NCBI GenBank assembly: GCA_023229825.1
Contig: JALNYN010000007.1
Span: 1-64,000 of the forward strand
DNA length: 64,000 nucleotides
Reading direction: 5' to 3'
Source: Minisyncoccota bacterium
GTDB lineage: Bacteria > Patescibacteriota > Minisyncoccia > Phycocordibacterales > CAIJYI01
Below the pieces are notes generated by a model. That model worked only from the letters and a program-made list of their open reading frames with translations. It was not told the DNA's origin and did no database searches. Position numbers and translations under genes: made by a program. Shown here piece by piece: positions 24,651-33,738 of the stretch (position 1 is its first letter; each line of letters begins with the position of its first letter).

Positions 24651-25145
24651 TTAATTTCCGTAACCGGCTGGCGACGCGTGCGCGAACCAGAGGTGTCCCG
24701 GGCCGTAGGAAAGGTCCTTGCCCTGATCCATGATCACGGCAAATTGTCCCCAGATACCATATCCGCCCTCGGGGATCAAAGTAGGATCTGCGACGTAATC
24801 GCCGACCCATTTGATCTTATAATGCCAAACGGCTCCGGATCCGTCCTTTCCGCTGCCGTTCCATTCATTATTTTCCCAAGCATCATAGCCGTTGGGATCG
24901 GTCCAGCCTTCGGCATTACCCCTATCCCATTCCGCGTTCCATTTCATGATCAGCTTGTCGTTTGCATAGTCGCCGAGATAATCGGCCGGCAAGCCTTTTT
25001 CAAGAGACCAGCTTTCTCCCGTTCCATTAAATATTCGCGCGGTATCGTTATAACCGAATTCATCGAATCCTCCTCCTGCAAGCGCGGAACCCGCACCGGC
25101 AAAAATAACTCCAGCGATCGCTAATGTAAATAATGTTTTGTTCAT
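24651..25145 (-). CDS. small secreted aromatic/Gly-rich protein
   Basis: 164 residues. A signal peptide (1-23, cleavage after SALA) precedes a mature domain of about 140 residues rich in Gly, Trp, Tyr, Asn and Asp: GGGFDEFGYNDTARIFNG, MKWNAEWDRGNAEGW, WHYKIKWVGDY and GIWGQFAVIMDQG. I recognise this as a type of conserved secreted protein that recurs in CPR/Patescibacteria genomes, without known function; this is from memory. It is monocistronic with a strong terminator, consistent with an abundant product. Confidence 0.85.
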   Translation of the reverse strand: MNKTLFTLAIAGVIFAGAGSALAGGGFDEFGYNDTARIFNGTGESWSLEKGLPADYLGDYANDKLIMKWNAEWDRGNAEGWTDPNGYDAWENNEWNGSGKDGSGAVWHYKIKWVGDYVADPTLIPEGGYGIWGQFAVIMDQGKDLSYGPGHLWFAHASPAGYGN

Positions 25146-25247
25146 AAGATATTTATTTGTTTATCAAACTTGAATAAGTATCGACCGCATCCGTTCGTCC
25201 GAACGTCGTAACTATTATAACGCTTGATTGATGTAAATAAAATGAGA

Positions 25248-25276
25248 ATAAAAAAGCTCCGACCTCGTCGGAGCTT
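25248..25276 (-). terminator. terminator of the 25282..25824 gene
   Basis: On the minus strand, AGCTCCGAC / GTCGGAGCT stem followed by TTTTTTATT. Confidence 0.85.
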
Positions 25277-25281
25277 TGCGG

Positions 25282-25824
25282 TTACTTGTACCAGTTTATC
25301 GTTGTGCCATGTTTTTCAAGATCGGCGCGAACTTCGTCCCAATTTTTCCAGACGATGTATACTGTCTGAAGCAGAGGAAGGACGGTCCTTCCTTCGACCG
25401 GAAAATACAGCCATATGCCGCCTGATCGCGATTTAGCATCGTAGAAGGGGCTGAACACAGAGCGGGCTATCTCAATATTGCAGATATCTTCCGCTTTGAG
25501 TAAACCTTCCTGCAATGCCGTTGCCACAGAAGAGAACTTCATGGATTTCTTAAACCACTCGCTTTCATCTGCCGGTTCAAAAAGTTCAAAATCCTCAAAA
25601 TACATGTCGGGATTTGGGACAGGTATTTTTGTCGACCGTAAGTCGTCTTTGGTGGGCCAGCCAAATTGACCATAGAGCACATAGAGCCTTAACTCCGGCT
25701 TGGTATCGAGCACTTTAAAAGTTTCTTTTCCGTTTATTTTCGCATAGTCCGCATTTCTTCCTATGTAGATCTGATTGTATACGCGTCCTTTTTGAAGTTC
25801 TTTCCAGCTATTTAATTTCTTCAT
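25282..25824 (-). CDS. hypothetical soluble protein
   Basis: 180 residues from ATG 25824 (MKKLNSW), preceded by GGTGG; an upstream ATG at 25866 is less likely. No signal peptide or membrane helix. Mixed alpha/beta composition with several Trp and Tyr; the C-terminus ends in INWYK. No family recognised. Read alone and terminated. Confidence 0.65.
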   Translation of the reverse strand: MKKLNSWKELQKGRVYNQIYIGRNADYAKINGKETFKVLDTKPELRLYVLYGQFGWPTKDDLRSTKIPVPNPDMYFEDFELFEPADESEWFKKSMKFSSVATALQEGLLKAEDICNIEIARSVFSPFYDAKSRSGGIWLYFPVEGRTVLPLLQTVYIVWKNWDEVRADLEKHGTTINWYK

Positions 25825-25933
25825 TTTTCCACCTTCGGAGAACAATTCCGAACTAGAGAATATCACTAAAGACTTGCTTTGTCAAAGTGCACGCGCCGAC
25901 ACCCCCCTCGTTCATTAATTTATCATATTCATC

Positions 25934-28900
25934 ATGAAGAATCGTTATCTATTATTAAATTTTATCAAAATTAAGATCACCTATATGAACGCAAGAAGTA
26001 AACGCTACGCACTGCCGGTATTGTCCGGCGTTGTTTTGTCCTCAATGCTTTTTTATTTAAGCGATGATAGTATCGGAGCTCCGATAAATCTCGTGCAAAA
26101 TCCTTCGGTGGAGAATGGCACCGCCGTTCCTAACTCGTGGCAAAAAGGCCGCTGGGGTGCGAACACTGTGACCTATACCTATCCCGAAGCCGGACTCGCC
26201 GGAACGAAGTCGGTTCGTGTCGACATGACGGCACATACTGATGGAGATGCGAAATGGTATTTTTCCGAAGTAGCGGTGAAGCCGTCAACGAAATATGTAT
26301 TTTCAAATAAATATATTTCCAATGTTTCAACGACCTACACCATTCAATATAAAAATACCAGCGGAGCGTTCTCATATGCCGCGCTCGGAACAGTTCCGGC
26401 TGTTCCATCCGCGACGCAAAAACAATTTACTTTTACCACTCCTGCAAATGCGGTTGCGATGACAGTTTTTCATCATATCAATGCGGTCGGTTATCTGATC
26501 ACCGACGACTATTCCCTTATGGAAGAAACAGCCGTCGCTGATACGGTTTCTCCAAGCACCTCCATTCTCGCACCGGGAAATGGAAATGAAGTGTCAGGTA
26601 TCGTGGCGGTAAACGCAAGCGCAAGCGATAACGTCGGCGTCGTCGGCGTATCGCTGCTTGTAGATGGGGCGGTAATTGGCGCCGAAGATCTTTCTTCTCC
26701 TTATGAATTTTCTCTTGATACCCGCGCTTTTTCGAACGGTTCTCATTCGCTCGCGGCCAGAGCAAGAGATGCGGCCGGAAATATCGGAACGAGTACGCCG
26801 GTTAATGTCAGTATCAATAACTCGGTTTCCGGAAGCAACCTAATACAAAACGACTCGCTGGAAACCGCAGGCACAAATGGCAACCCGCTTTCATGGATGC
26901 GCGGAGGCTGGGGGCAAAATACTCCCGTATTCACTTATCCCGTAACCGGTCAGCAAGGAGCGAAAGCGGCAAAGCTCGAGATCACCTCATACGTGAGCGG
27001 CGATGCCAAATGGTATTTTTCGGAAGTGCCGGTAACGGCGGGTGCGATCTATAATTTCAAGGATATGTATCGGTCCACGGTCGCGAGTTCGCTCGTTGCT
27101 CAATTTGCCGTGTCCGGCGGATACCAATATCAGTTCATCGCCGATCTTCCGGTTGCCGCCAACTGGACGGAGACAAATTACAATATTACCGTACCGGCCG
27201 GAGCTGCAAAGATGACCGTTTTTCACCTGCTTTCTTCTGTCGGCACGCTTGAAACCGACGCGTTCTCTTTGATGAGCAACTCGGCAGATCTTACGGCTCC
27301 CTCTGTAAACATTACTTCTCCGGTTCCGCTCTCGACGATCTCGGGAACGGTGACTGTTAATGCCTCATCGACCGACAATGTCGCCGTTGCCGAAGTGGAA
27401 CTTTTTGTTGACGGCGCGCCTGCGGGGGTTAAAGATATTTCTTCCCCTTACGCGTTCGTTATCGATACTGCTGCTTTTTCCAACGGTTCGCATACGCTGC
27501 TTGCTAAAGCAAAAGATACTTCCGGAAATATCGGATCGAGCGAAGGCGTGTCGGTTACGGTTTCAAATACTCCATCAGGCACTCCCGGTTTTGAAGCACA
27601 GACCATAGCAGGAGGTTTGATGCTTCCGACCAGCATGGCTTTTTCTCCGGACGGACGAATTTTTATCGCAGAAAAGAACGGAATCATCCGCGCCGTTAAG
27701 AACGGTGCTTTGCTTCCGAATCCGGTGATCACCCTTACGGATGTGAATACGTACGGCGATCGCGGTTTGATCGGCATCGCCGCGGATCCGAATTTCATCG
27801 ACAACGGGTATTTGTATTTGTCGTATACTTTTGAAAACTCTCCGGGGGCGAACTTTTCCGGTTCGAAGACCGCGAGGATCGTACGGGTTACCGTCATCGG
27901 CGACGAAGCGAGTGAATCAAGCAAGAAGATCCTTGTCGGCAGCGTAGGCGGCACAGCGGGATCTCCTTCCTGCGACAATTTCGCGGTGACGTCTGATTGC
28001 ATCCCGTCCGATTCTTCCAGCCATAGTGCGGGAGGACTTCGATTCGGTCCGGACGGCAAACTGTACGCTTCTCTCGGAGAGGGAGCAAGTTTCGATTATG
28101 TCGACGTTAGAGCCCTTCGCTCGCAGAATCTCGACAGCCTTGGCGGAAAGATCTTGCGGATCAATGCCGACGGCACCGCACCTTCTGATAATCCGTTCTA
28201 TAACGGCGATCCGAATTCGAATCGCTCGAAGGTTTACGCCTATGGAATGCGCAACACGTTTCGATTCAATTTCCGGCCGTCCGACGGAGCGCTTTTCGCA
28301 GGAGACGTTGGATGGAGCACTTGGGAAGAGATCAATAGGATCCTTCCCGGGAAAAATTACGGGTGGCCCTGCAAAGAAGGCAATGCGCCGACAACGATAG
28401 CGCCCGGCGGTCCGGGGTACAATTGTCAGGCAGCAGGAGCTGTTGATCCCATATATTTTTACCAGCATGATCAGGCGGGTGCGGGAGCCGTAACGGCGGG
28501 AGCATTTCCTACCGGCTCCGCTTATCCGGCGGAATATTCGAACTCGCTCTTCTTCGGAGACTTCGCTCAGAATTTCATTCGACGCATTACTCTCGATGAG
28601 AACAATAATGTTTTATCTGTCCGAGAAGACATCATCGATAACCCCGGAGGTCCCGTCGATCTGTCAACGGGTCTCGACGGAAACGTCTATTATATTTCCA
28701 TTTATAAAGGAACGCTCGAAAGACTGGTGTATACGACGGGGAACAGGAATCCTTCGGCCGTGATAAACGCATCGCGCACCTCGGGCCTCGCTCCTCTTTC
28801 CGTGCAATTTTCTTCGGAGGGATCGTCTGATCCGAACGGTGACGCTCTTGAATATCGCTGGACATTCGGCGACGGTGCGACTTCAAACAGCGACAGTCCT

Positions 28901-30574
28901 TTTCACGTTTTTAGCGATAACGGAACGTATTCGACCGTGCTGAAAGTGACCGATGGAAAAGGAGGCGTCGATATTAAAACGATCAAGATCACTGTCGGTA
29001 ATCAATCGCCGAGTGCGGAGATAGTATCTCCTGCGAGCGGAACCCTCTATACTTCCGGAAGTCCGATAAATTTGCGCGGACAGGGAACGGATGCCGAAGA
29101 CGGCGCGCTTCCGGCATCGTCGATGCACTGGTCGATCATTCTTCATCACAATATTCACACGCATGTTCTTGAAGAGTTCGATGGCGTATCAGCTCCGACA
29201 TTCAATGCTCCTGATCACGGAGGCGAACTCGATGTGTATACCGAAGTGCTCCTCACTGTCACCGACAGCGCAGGACTTATCGGTACGCAAAGCATCAATC
29301 TGTATCTGAACAACGGCCAGCAAAGCGGCGGCGGAAATCTCATAAAGAACGGATCGATGGAAACCGTCGACCCGAACGCAGCGGAAAGACCGTTGTATTG
29401 GATGAGCGACTTCTACGGCAGTATGAGTCAAAAGTTCACCTATCCGGTCGCCGGACTGGATGGAATGTCCGCCGGAAAAGTTGAGGTGAGTAATTATGTC
29501 AGCGGTTCGGCAAAATGGTATCACGATCCGGTATTCGTAACGCCGGGCGCGGAATATGATTTTTCCGGATACTATACTTCAACTGCCGATACTGATCTTA
29601 TCGCTGAATTCGGATTCGCGAACGGCACCTATGATTATGTATTTCTCGATAGCATCCCGCCGGCCGCATCTCCGACGCAGATAAAAAAGACGATCGCGAT
29701 CCCCGCCAATGTTCAGCGCCTTTCTGTTATTCAAGAATTGGTAGGGAACGGAACCTTGATCACTGATAATTATTCTCTTACATTAAAACAGTCCGATCCG
29801 GGAGGAGGAGAAATAAATCTGATCTCAAATGGCACCTTTGAAGAGGTTGCCGCGAACGGTGATCCTTCCGGCTGGTTCCGCGGAGCATGGGGAAGCCAGA
29901 CAACTTCCTATTTCTATCCGGTCGAAGGAAGGAACGGAGGGAAAGCGGCGAGCGTTGCAATAACATCATATCCGGAGTCCGGGGGAGGCGATTCCAAATG
30001 GTCTTTCGCCGGGATCCCCGTAGAGAGCGGAACTCGGTATACCTATTCCGATTGGTACAAAGCAGGCGACATTTCCGATGTGATCGGAGGATATGTCATG
30101 ACGAATGGGCAAGAACACTATTTCGGAGTGGCGAAAGAATTGGTTCCGACCGATACATGGAAAGCCGCCACCGGAAGTTTCTGTCCGCCGGTCGGAGTAT
30201 CGACCGTTTCGCTCTACCATATCATCAGCAGCGAAACCACGCTTTCCGTTGATGACGTTTCTCTGACGGCGGGAGGTTCGTGCACCCCCGCGGAGACGAC
30301 CGCTCCAAGCGTTGCTTTTACTGATCCGCTCGAAGGACAAACCGTTTCCGGAGTTGTCACGCTGCAAGCCGCGGCAACCGACGAGTCGGGAGTTTCCAAC
30401 TTCTTCTTTGCCGTCGACGGAATTCCGCTCGGAGAAAACTACCCGACCGGACCCTACACTATTCAATGGGACACAACGACCGTCCCGAACGGCACGCACA
30501 CCTTGAAAGCAACCGCAACCGATCCTCACGGAAACAACGACCGCCAGATCATAAGCGTTATTGTGAACAATTAA
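25934..30574 (+). CDS. giant modular secreted PQQ-type sugar dehydrogenase
   Basis: 1546 residues. A signal anchor near residues 25-43 (a second start at 25985 would give a neater signal peptide) is followed by a carbohydrate-binding-like jelly-roll (about 50-200), a Big-like domain (205-300), a second jelly-roll (305-455), and a second Big-like domain (456-550). A glucose/sorbosone dehydrogenase beta-propeller spans about 552-935 (SSHSAGGLRFGPDGKLY, GGKILRINADGTAP, YGMRNTFRFNF, GKNYGWPC). Then come a PKD domain (935-1022), another Ig-like stretch, two more jelly-rolls (about 1134 and 1294) and a final Big-like domain. It likely oxidises sugars or binds glycans outside the cell. No sortase signal is seen. 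Confidence 0.88.
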   Translation: MKNRYLLLNFIKIKITYMNARSKRYALPVLSGVVLSSMLFYLSDDSIGAPINLVQNPSVENGTAVPNSWQKGRWGANTVTYTYPEAGLAGTKSVRVDMTAHTDGDAKWYFSEVAVKPSTKYVFSNKYISNVSTTYTIQYKNTSGAFSYAALGTVPAVPSATQKQFTFTTPANAVAMTVFHHINAVGYLITDDYSLMEETAVADTVSPSTSILAPGNGNEVSGIVAVNASASDNVGVVGVSLLVDGAVIGAEDLSSPYEFSLDTRAFSNGSHSLAARARDAAGNIGTSTPVNVSINNSVSGSNLIQNDSLETAGTNGNPLSWMRGGWGQNTPVFTYPVTGQQGAKAAKLEITSYVSGDAKWYFSEVPVTAGAIYNFKDMYRSTVASSLVAQFAVSGGYQYQFIADLPVAANWTETNYNITVPAGAAKMTVFHLLSSVGTLETDAFSLMSNSADLTAPSVNITSPVPLSTISGTVTVNASSTDNVAVAEVELFVDGAPAGVKDISSPYAFVIDTAAFSNGSHTLLAKAKDTSGNIGSSEGVSVTVSNTPSGTPGFEAQTIAGGLMLPTSMAFSPDGRIFIAEKNGIIRAVKNGALLPNPVITLTDVNTYGDRGLIGIAADPNFIDNGYLYLSYTFENSPGANFSGSKTARIVRVTVIGDEASESSKKILVGSVGGTAGSPSCDNFAVTSDCIPSDSSSHSAGGLRFGPDGKLYASLGEGASFDYVDVRALRSQNLDSLGGKILRINADGTAPSDNPFYNGDPNSNRSKVYAYGMRNTFRFNFRPSDGALFAGDVGWSTWEEINRILPGKNYGWPCKEGNAPTTIAPGGPGYNCQAAGAVDPIYFYQHDQAGAGAVTAGAFPTGSAYPAEYSNSLFFGDFAQNFIRRITLDENNNVLSVREDIIDNPGGPVDLSTGLDGNVYYISIYKGTLERLVYTTGNRNPSAVINASRTSGLAPLSVQFSSEGSSDPNGDALEYRWTFGDGATSNSDSPFHVFSDNGTYSTVLKVTDGKGGVDIKTIKITVGNQSPSAEIVSPASGTLYTSGSPINLRGQGTDAEDGALPASSMHWSIILHHNIHTHVLEEFDGVSAPTFNAPDHGGELDVYTEVLLTVTDSAGLIGTQSINLYLNNGQQSGGGNLIKNGSMETVDPNAAERPLYWMSDFYGSMSQKFTYPVAGLDGMSAGKVEVSNYVSGSAKWYHDPVFVTPGAEYDFSGYYTSTADTDLIAEFGFANGTYDYVFLDSIPPAASPTQIKKTIAIPANVQRLSVIQELVGNGTLITDNYSLTLKQSDPGGGEINLISNGTFEEVAANGDPSGWFRGAWGSQTTSYFYPVEGRNGGKAASVAITSYPESGGGDSKWSFAGIPVESGTRYTYSDWYKAGDISDVIGGYVMTNGQEHYFGVAKELVPTDTWKAATGSFCPPVGVSTVSLYHIISSETTLSVDDVSLTAGGSCTPAETTAPSVAFTDPLEGQTVSGVVTLQAAATDESGVSNFFFAVDGIPLGENYPTGPYTIQWDTTTVPNGTHTLKATATDPHGNNDRQIISVIVNN

Positions 30575-30587
30575 ATAAATCAAACAA

Positions 30588-30618
30588 AAAAGCCATCGAT
30601 CACTTGATGGCTTTTTTG
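30588..30618 (+). terminator. terminator of the sugar dehydrogenase gene
   Basis: AGCCATC / GATGGCT stem with a short loop, followed by TTTTTTGTT, about 17 bp after the stop. Confidence 0.85.
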
Positions 30619-30708
30619 TTATTGAACTTTCGTCTCGGTCTGGGTGGGACTAAAACCCGTCTCAGGTGGAGTCTTTCGTATCGCTTATTTCTGCCTTCAA
30701 CTTACCTG

Positions 30709-30742
30709 TCGTCATACCGGACAGGGATCCGGTATCCACGTC
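30709..30742. repeat. dispersed palindromic repeat, half copy
   Basis: CGTCATACCGGACAGGGATC continues to CCGGTATCCACGTCG. The change of TTCCGG to TACCGG is matched by GGTATCC on the other arm, keeping the stem paired. Confidence 0.8.
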
Positions 30743-30767
30743 GTCGCGCGAGGTATCGGAGTTCACC

Positions 30768-31055
30768 TCAGAAAAAAAGAGAAGACACAATAAGTCCTTG
30801 AACGATGAGCCCGATAATTCCGTACACTACAGCATTTTCCCCCAGTTTTCTATCCAATGGTGCCGATTTTGTTAGGTAGACAATCCCGAGAATGATTCCG
30901 GCATAGGGAAGGATTAAACCTAATAGGCAAGATGTTCCGTAAAGGGGGTGTTTATCAACTTTTACTGTGTAGGTCGACAATAACGCGGAGCCGCAATGTC
31001 TGCATTTTATCGCCTCATCTTTTATCTCTTCAGCACAATAAGGACATTTTTTCAT
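30768..31055 (-). CDS. zinc-ribbon membrane protein
   Basis: 95 residues from ATG 31055; the longer frame to 31157 overlaps the upstream gene. The N-terminal zinc ribbon MKKCPYCAEEIKDEAIKCRHCGS has two CxxC pairs. Two hydrophobic segments follow (GTSCLLGLILPYAGIILGIVYL and AVVYGIIGLIVQGLIVSSLFF). Small proteins of this build are common and uncharacterised. It lies 28 bp downstream of the 31084..32298 gene, so co-transcription is likely. Confidence 0.8.
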   Translation of the reverse strand: MKKCPYCAEEIKDEAIKCRHCGSALLSTYTVKVDKHPLYGTSCLLGLILPYAGIILGIVYLTKSAPLDRKLGENAVVYGIIGLIVQGLIVSSLFF

Positions 31056-31083
31056 TTTTTTCCAGCTTTGTTTTAAGTTCAAA

Positions 31084-32298
31084 TTATTTTTTTGTTTGAT
31101 TGGTCCTGCACACATCATTCGGATGCAACACAAAAGTGTGGGTATCAGTCGCGACAATAGTCATTGGTTCTATGACACCATTAGACGTTGTGGCGGCGCT
31201 TTTAATGGTAGCGCTTTCTGTCAACAATAGTTTGTCGGGAAATGGTGGCCACTTGAAATAATACAAGGAATACATGGATACCGGAAGGTGATCTGGTGTC
31301 GCTCTGGCAAATATTCTGTATGATATGTCCTTTGTCGAATCGATGGGGGATCCTGCTGTAGGTAGTCCTGCTGCATGTGTGTAAAGTTGCACACCAGTTG
31401 TGTTGTGTATTTTATAATGCACTGTCATATCCGCAAATTGTAATACATCGTTCTCACACGTATATGTCAATTTTGGGTCTATCCGTACTTTGTTTGAAAC
31501 CGAACGAAAAATTTTCGCTGCATTATTGACTTTTATGGAAACAGTAGCACTCACACCGATATTCCCCGCAGTATCGCGTGCTTGTGCCACAAGTTTGTGT
31601 TTGCCATTCGTAATAGACGAGGTATTCCATTGGAATTCATAACGACCGCCGCGCGAAATTGTTGCTTCTCCAACATTGAGAGGTTCACCATCGAGCTTGA
31701 GGGTGACCTCGGAAACTCGTCCGGGGCATTGATCATTCGCTATCACGGAAATAGTGCTTGTTCCCGAAACAGTGCTTCCGGAGATCGGTGCCGTTATGGA
31801 AACCGTCGGCGCGTTGACATCGGGGTTGCTCACCACGATGGAAACCGGCGCGCTTGTGGCGATATTTCCCGCGGCATCTCGTGCGACCACTGTGAGAACA
31901 TGGGTTCCATCGCTATACAGACGACCTTTGCATCCGCCGGAATTTTCAGCATACGCCGAAGTATCCCACGTAAATTCGAATGGGGGAATAGTATCTTCAA
32001 TGTCCTGCGTTCCATAGGGGCCCACGCGCATCGGTTCTCCGTCGATCCGAAGTTTCACTCCGGCAACGCCGACATTGTCCGTCGCGGCTACCCTGACGGT
32101 GATCGTTGCCGACGTTGTGGCACCTGCTGTTGCTGAAGTTATGGCGACCTCCGGGGGTTGTGTATCTATGGTTTTGGCGTTAGGAAAAAAGATCCGTCTG
32201 TGAGTACTCGCACTTTCCGCTACATGAGGAAAATATGGAGACAATAAAACAACGCCGAGAAACAAAAAGAAAAGAAACTTTAAATTTGTATTTTTCAT
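31084..32298 (-). CDS. secreted protein with two Big-like domains
   Basis: 404 residues. The signal peptide (1-30, ending VAESA) is followed by two Big/Ig-like repeats at about 48-160 and 164-262. Each carries the ATDNVGVAGVKLRIDGEP ... GTHVLTVVARDAAGNI pattern that is also in the 1546-residue protein nearby. A C-terminal domain of about 140 residues with two Cys follows and ends in a basic tail. It is likely a cell-surface or secreted adhesion module. No anchoring motif is visible. Confidence 0.8.
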   Translation of the reverse strand: MKNTNLKFLFFLFLGVVLLSPYFPHVAESASTHRRIFFPNAKTIDTQPPEVAITSATAGATTSATITVRVAATDNVGVAGVKLRIDGEPMRVGPYGTQDIEDTIPPFEFTWDTSAYAENSGGCKGRLYSDGTHVLTVVARDAAGNIATSAPVSIVVSNPDVNAPTVSITAPISGSTVSGTSTISVIANDQCPGRVSEVTLKLDGEPLNVGEATISRGGRYEFQWNTSSITNGKHKLVAQARDTAGNIGVSATVSIKVNNAAKIFRSVSNKVRIDPKLTYTCENDVLQFADMTVHYKIHNTTGVQLYTHAAGLPTAGSPIDSTKDISYRIFARATPDHLPVSMYSLYYFKWPPFPDKLLLTESATIKSAATTSNGVIEPMTIVATDTHTFVLHPNDVCRTNQTKK

Positions 32299-32373
32299 AG
32301 AAATTTAAGATTATTTCTAATATCTGCGTTTCTTAGTACGCCATATAATCGTTCGATATTATTTTAATGACGT

Positions 32374-32409
32374 ACAAAAAATCCATCGAGTGATCGATGG
32401 ATTTTTTGT
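32374..32409 (-). terminator. terminator of rsgA
   Basis: On the minus strand, AAATCCATCGA / TCGATGGATTT stem followed by a T run, directly after the rsgA stop. Confidence 0.9.
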
Positions 32410-32411
32410 GG

Positions 32412-33521
32412 TTAGCGGTCTTCGAACTTTTTTAATTCTTCCTTTGCTGTTTTTATGAACTTTCCGAAACGGCGGTCCTTATTTCTTTTTTCGACATCGG
32501 TCATCTCATAGAATTCCGTTTCTTTTTTCAGACTGATGTAATTGGAATATTTCCGCTCGTCGAGTTCTCCCGCTTTGATACGCGCCAGAACGCGGCAGCC
32601 CGGTTCGTGGACGTGCGTACAATCGGCGAATTTACACTGCGCATCAGACGCGATATCTCTTTCAAAGAGATCGTCCACGCCGGCCGCTCCATCGCTCATT
32701 CCCACTTCGCGCATGCCGGGATTGTCTATCACTATGCCTCCGTCCTTCAAAAAATACATTTCTCGTTTCGTGGTGATATGCTTTCCTCTTTCGGCGCTTG
32801 CGCTGATGTCTTCCGTTTTGATAATATCTTTTCCGAGCAATTTATTGATCAAAGAGGATTTTCCCACGCCGGACGAACCGAGAAAACAATAGGTCTTTCC
32901 TTTTTTGATATAGTCTCTCAATTCCATTAAACCCCCATCGGTCACAATGCTGGTTAAGGTATGATCAATGTCTCCGAACCTTTTTTTGATCTGGCCCAAT
33001 TTTTCATCCAATTCTTCTTTTGAGACAAGATCAATTTTATTCAATACCGCAACGGGCGTAATGCCTCCCGCATTCGCAAGAGAAAAATACCGTTCAAAAC
33101 GGTTCAAATTAAAATCACGGCCGACCGATTCGACGACCAGTGCGGCATCAATATTTGCGGCGATGATCTGCGTATCACTGCTGTTTATACTCTTCCTTTT
33201 TATGCACGTTTTTCTCGGGAGGATAGTATGGATCACGGCTTGTTCTTCGTTGATCGGAAGAATGGCCACCCAGTCGCCCACGGCAGGATAATCTTCTCTT
33301 CTGACCGATTCAAACATTTGTTTTCCGGTGACTTTCGCCGCGTATTCCCCGTCCTCATTTTTGACCTTGTAAGATCCGCGATACTCCGCCGTAACTCTTG
33401 CCGGGCGGAGATCATTCGTTCCTTCCGTGTGTTTTAAATGAGTTTCAAAATTATCATCAAAGCCGATATCTTCATTGGTTATTTTTTTGTTTTCATCGTT
33501 CGTATGGCGGCTGTTGTTCAT
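32412..33521 (-). CDS. rsgA: ribosome small-subunit biogenesis GTPase
   Basis: 369 residues. It is a circularly permuted GTPase acting in late 30S maturation. In order: an N-terminal extension, an OB-fold (RPARVTAEYRGSYKVKN to about residue 115), the G4 NKID, then G1 GSSGVGKSSLINKLLG, the RGKHITTKREMYFL block and the DNPGMREVGM G3 region. A C-terminal zinc knuckle, CKFADCTHVHEPGC, completes it. This permuted order is the family hallmark. It is somewhat longer than E. coli RsgA (350) because of the N-terminal extension. Confidence 0.95.
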   Translation of the reverse strand: MNNSRHTNDENKKITNEDIGFDDNFETHLKHTEGTNDLRPARVTAEYRGSYKVKNEDGEYAAKVTGKQMFESVRREDYPAVGDWVAILPINEEQAVIHTILPRKTCIKRKSINSSDTQIIAANIDAALVVESVGRDFNLNRFERYFSLANAGGITPVAVLNKIDLVSKEELDEKLGQIKKRFGDIDHTLTSIVTDGGLMELRDYIKKGKTYCFLGSSGVGKSSLINKLLGKDIIKTEDISASAERGKHITTKREMYFLKDGGIVIDNPGMREVGMSDGAAGVDDLFERDIASDAQCKFADCTHVHEPGCRVLARIKAGELDERKYSNYISLKKETEFYEMTDVEKRNKDRRFGKFIKTAKEELKKFEDR

Positions 33522-33569
33522 AATGATAGTAGTATACTAGACGATCGCTCATATATATAGAGGGTAAGC

Positions 33570-33726
33570 GGTATCTCCTCACGCCCCTATCCGTCATTCC
33601 GGACAGGGCTCCGGAATCCACGGCGTAAACGGAACGACCAACGTGGATCCTGAATCCCGGTTCAGGATGACGACGAATGAATTTTAAAGCTTTTTTGGTT
33701 AAAAAATAAGGGGTGTGAGGAGATAC
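33570..33726. mobile_element. MITE-like element, copy B
   Basis: 157 bp between a perfect 7-bp direct repeat GGTAAGC (33563..33569 and 33727..33733). The inverted ends GTATCTCCTCACGCCCC and GGGGTGTGAGGAGATAC differ at one base. Inside is a palindromic CGTCATTCCGG... / ...AGGATGACG repeat of the dispersed family. No ORF. It lies between the MFS gene stop (33739) and the rsgA start. Confidence 0.8.
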
Positions 33727-33738
33727 GGTAAGCTTTTA

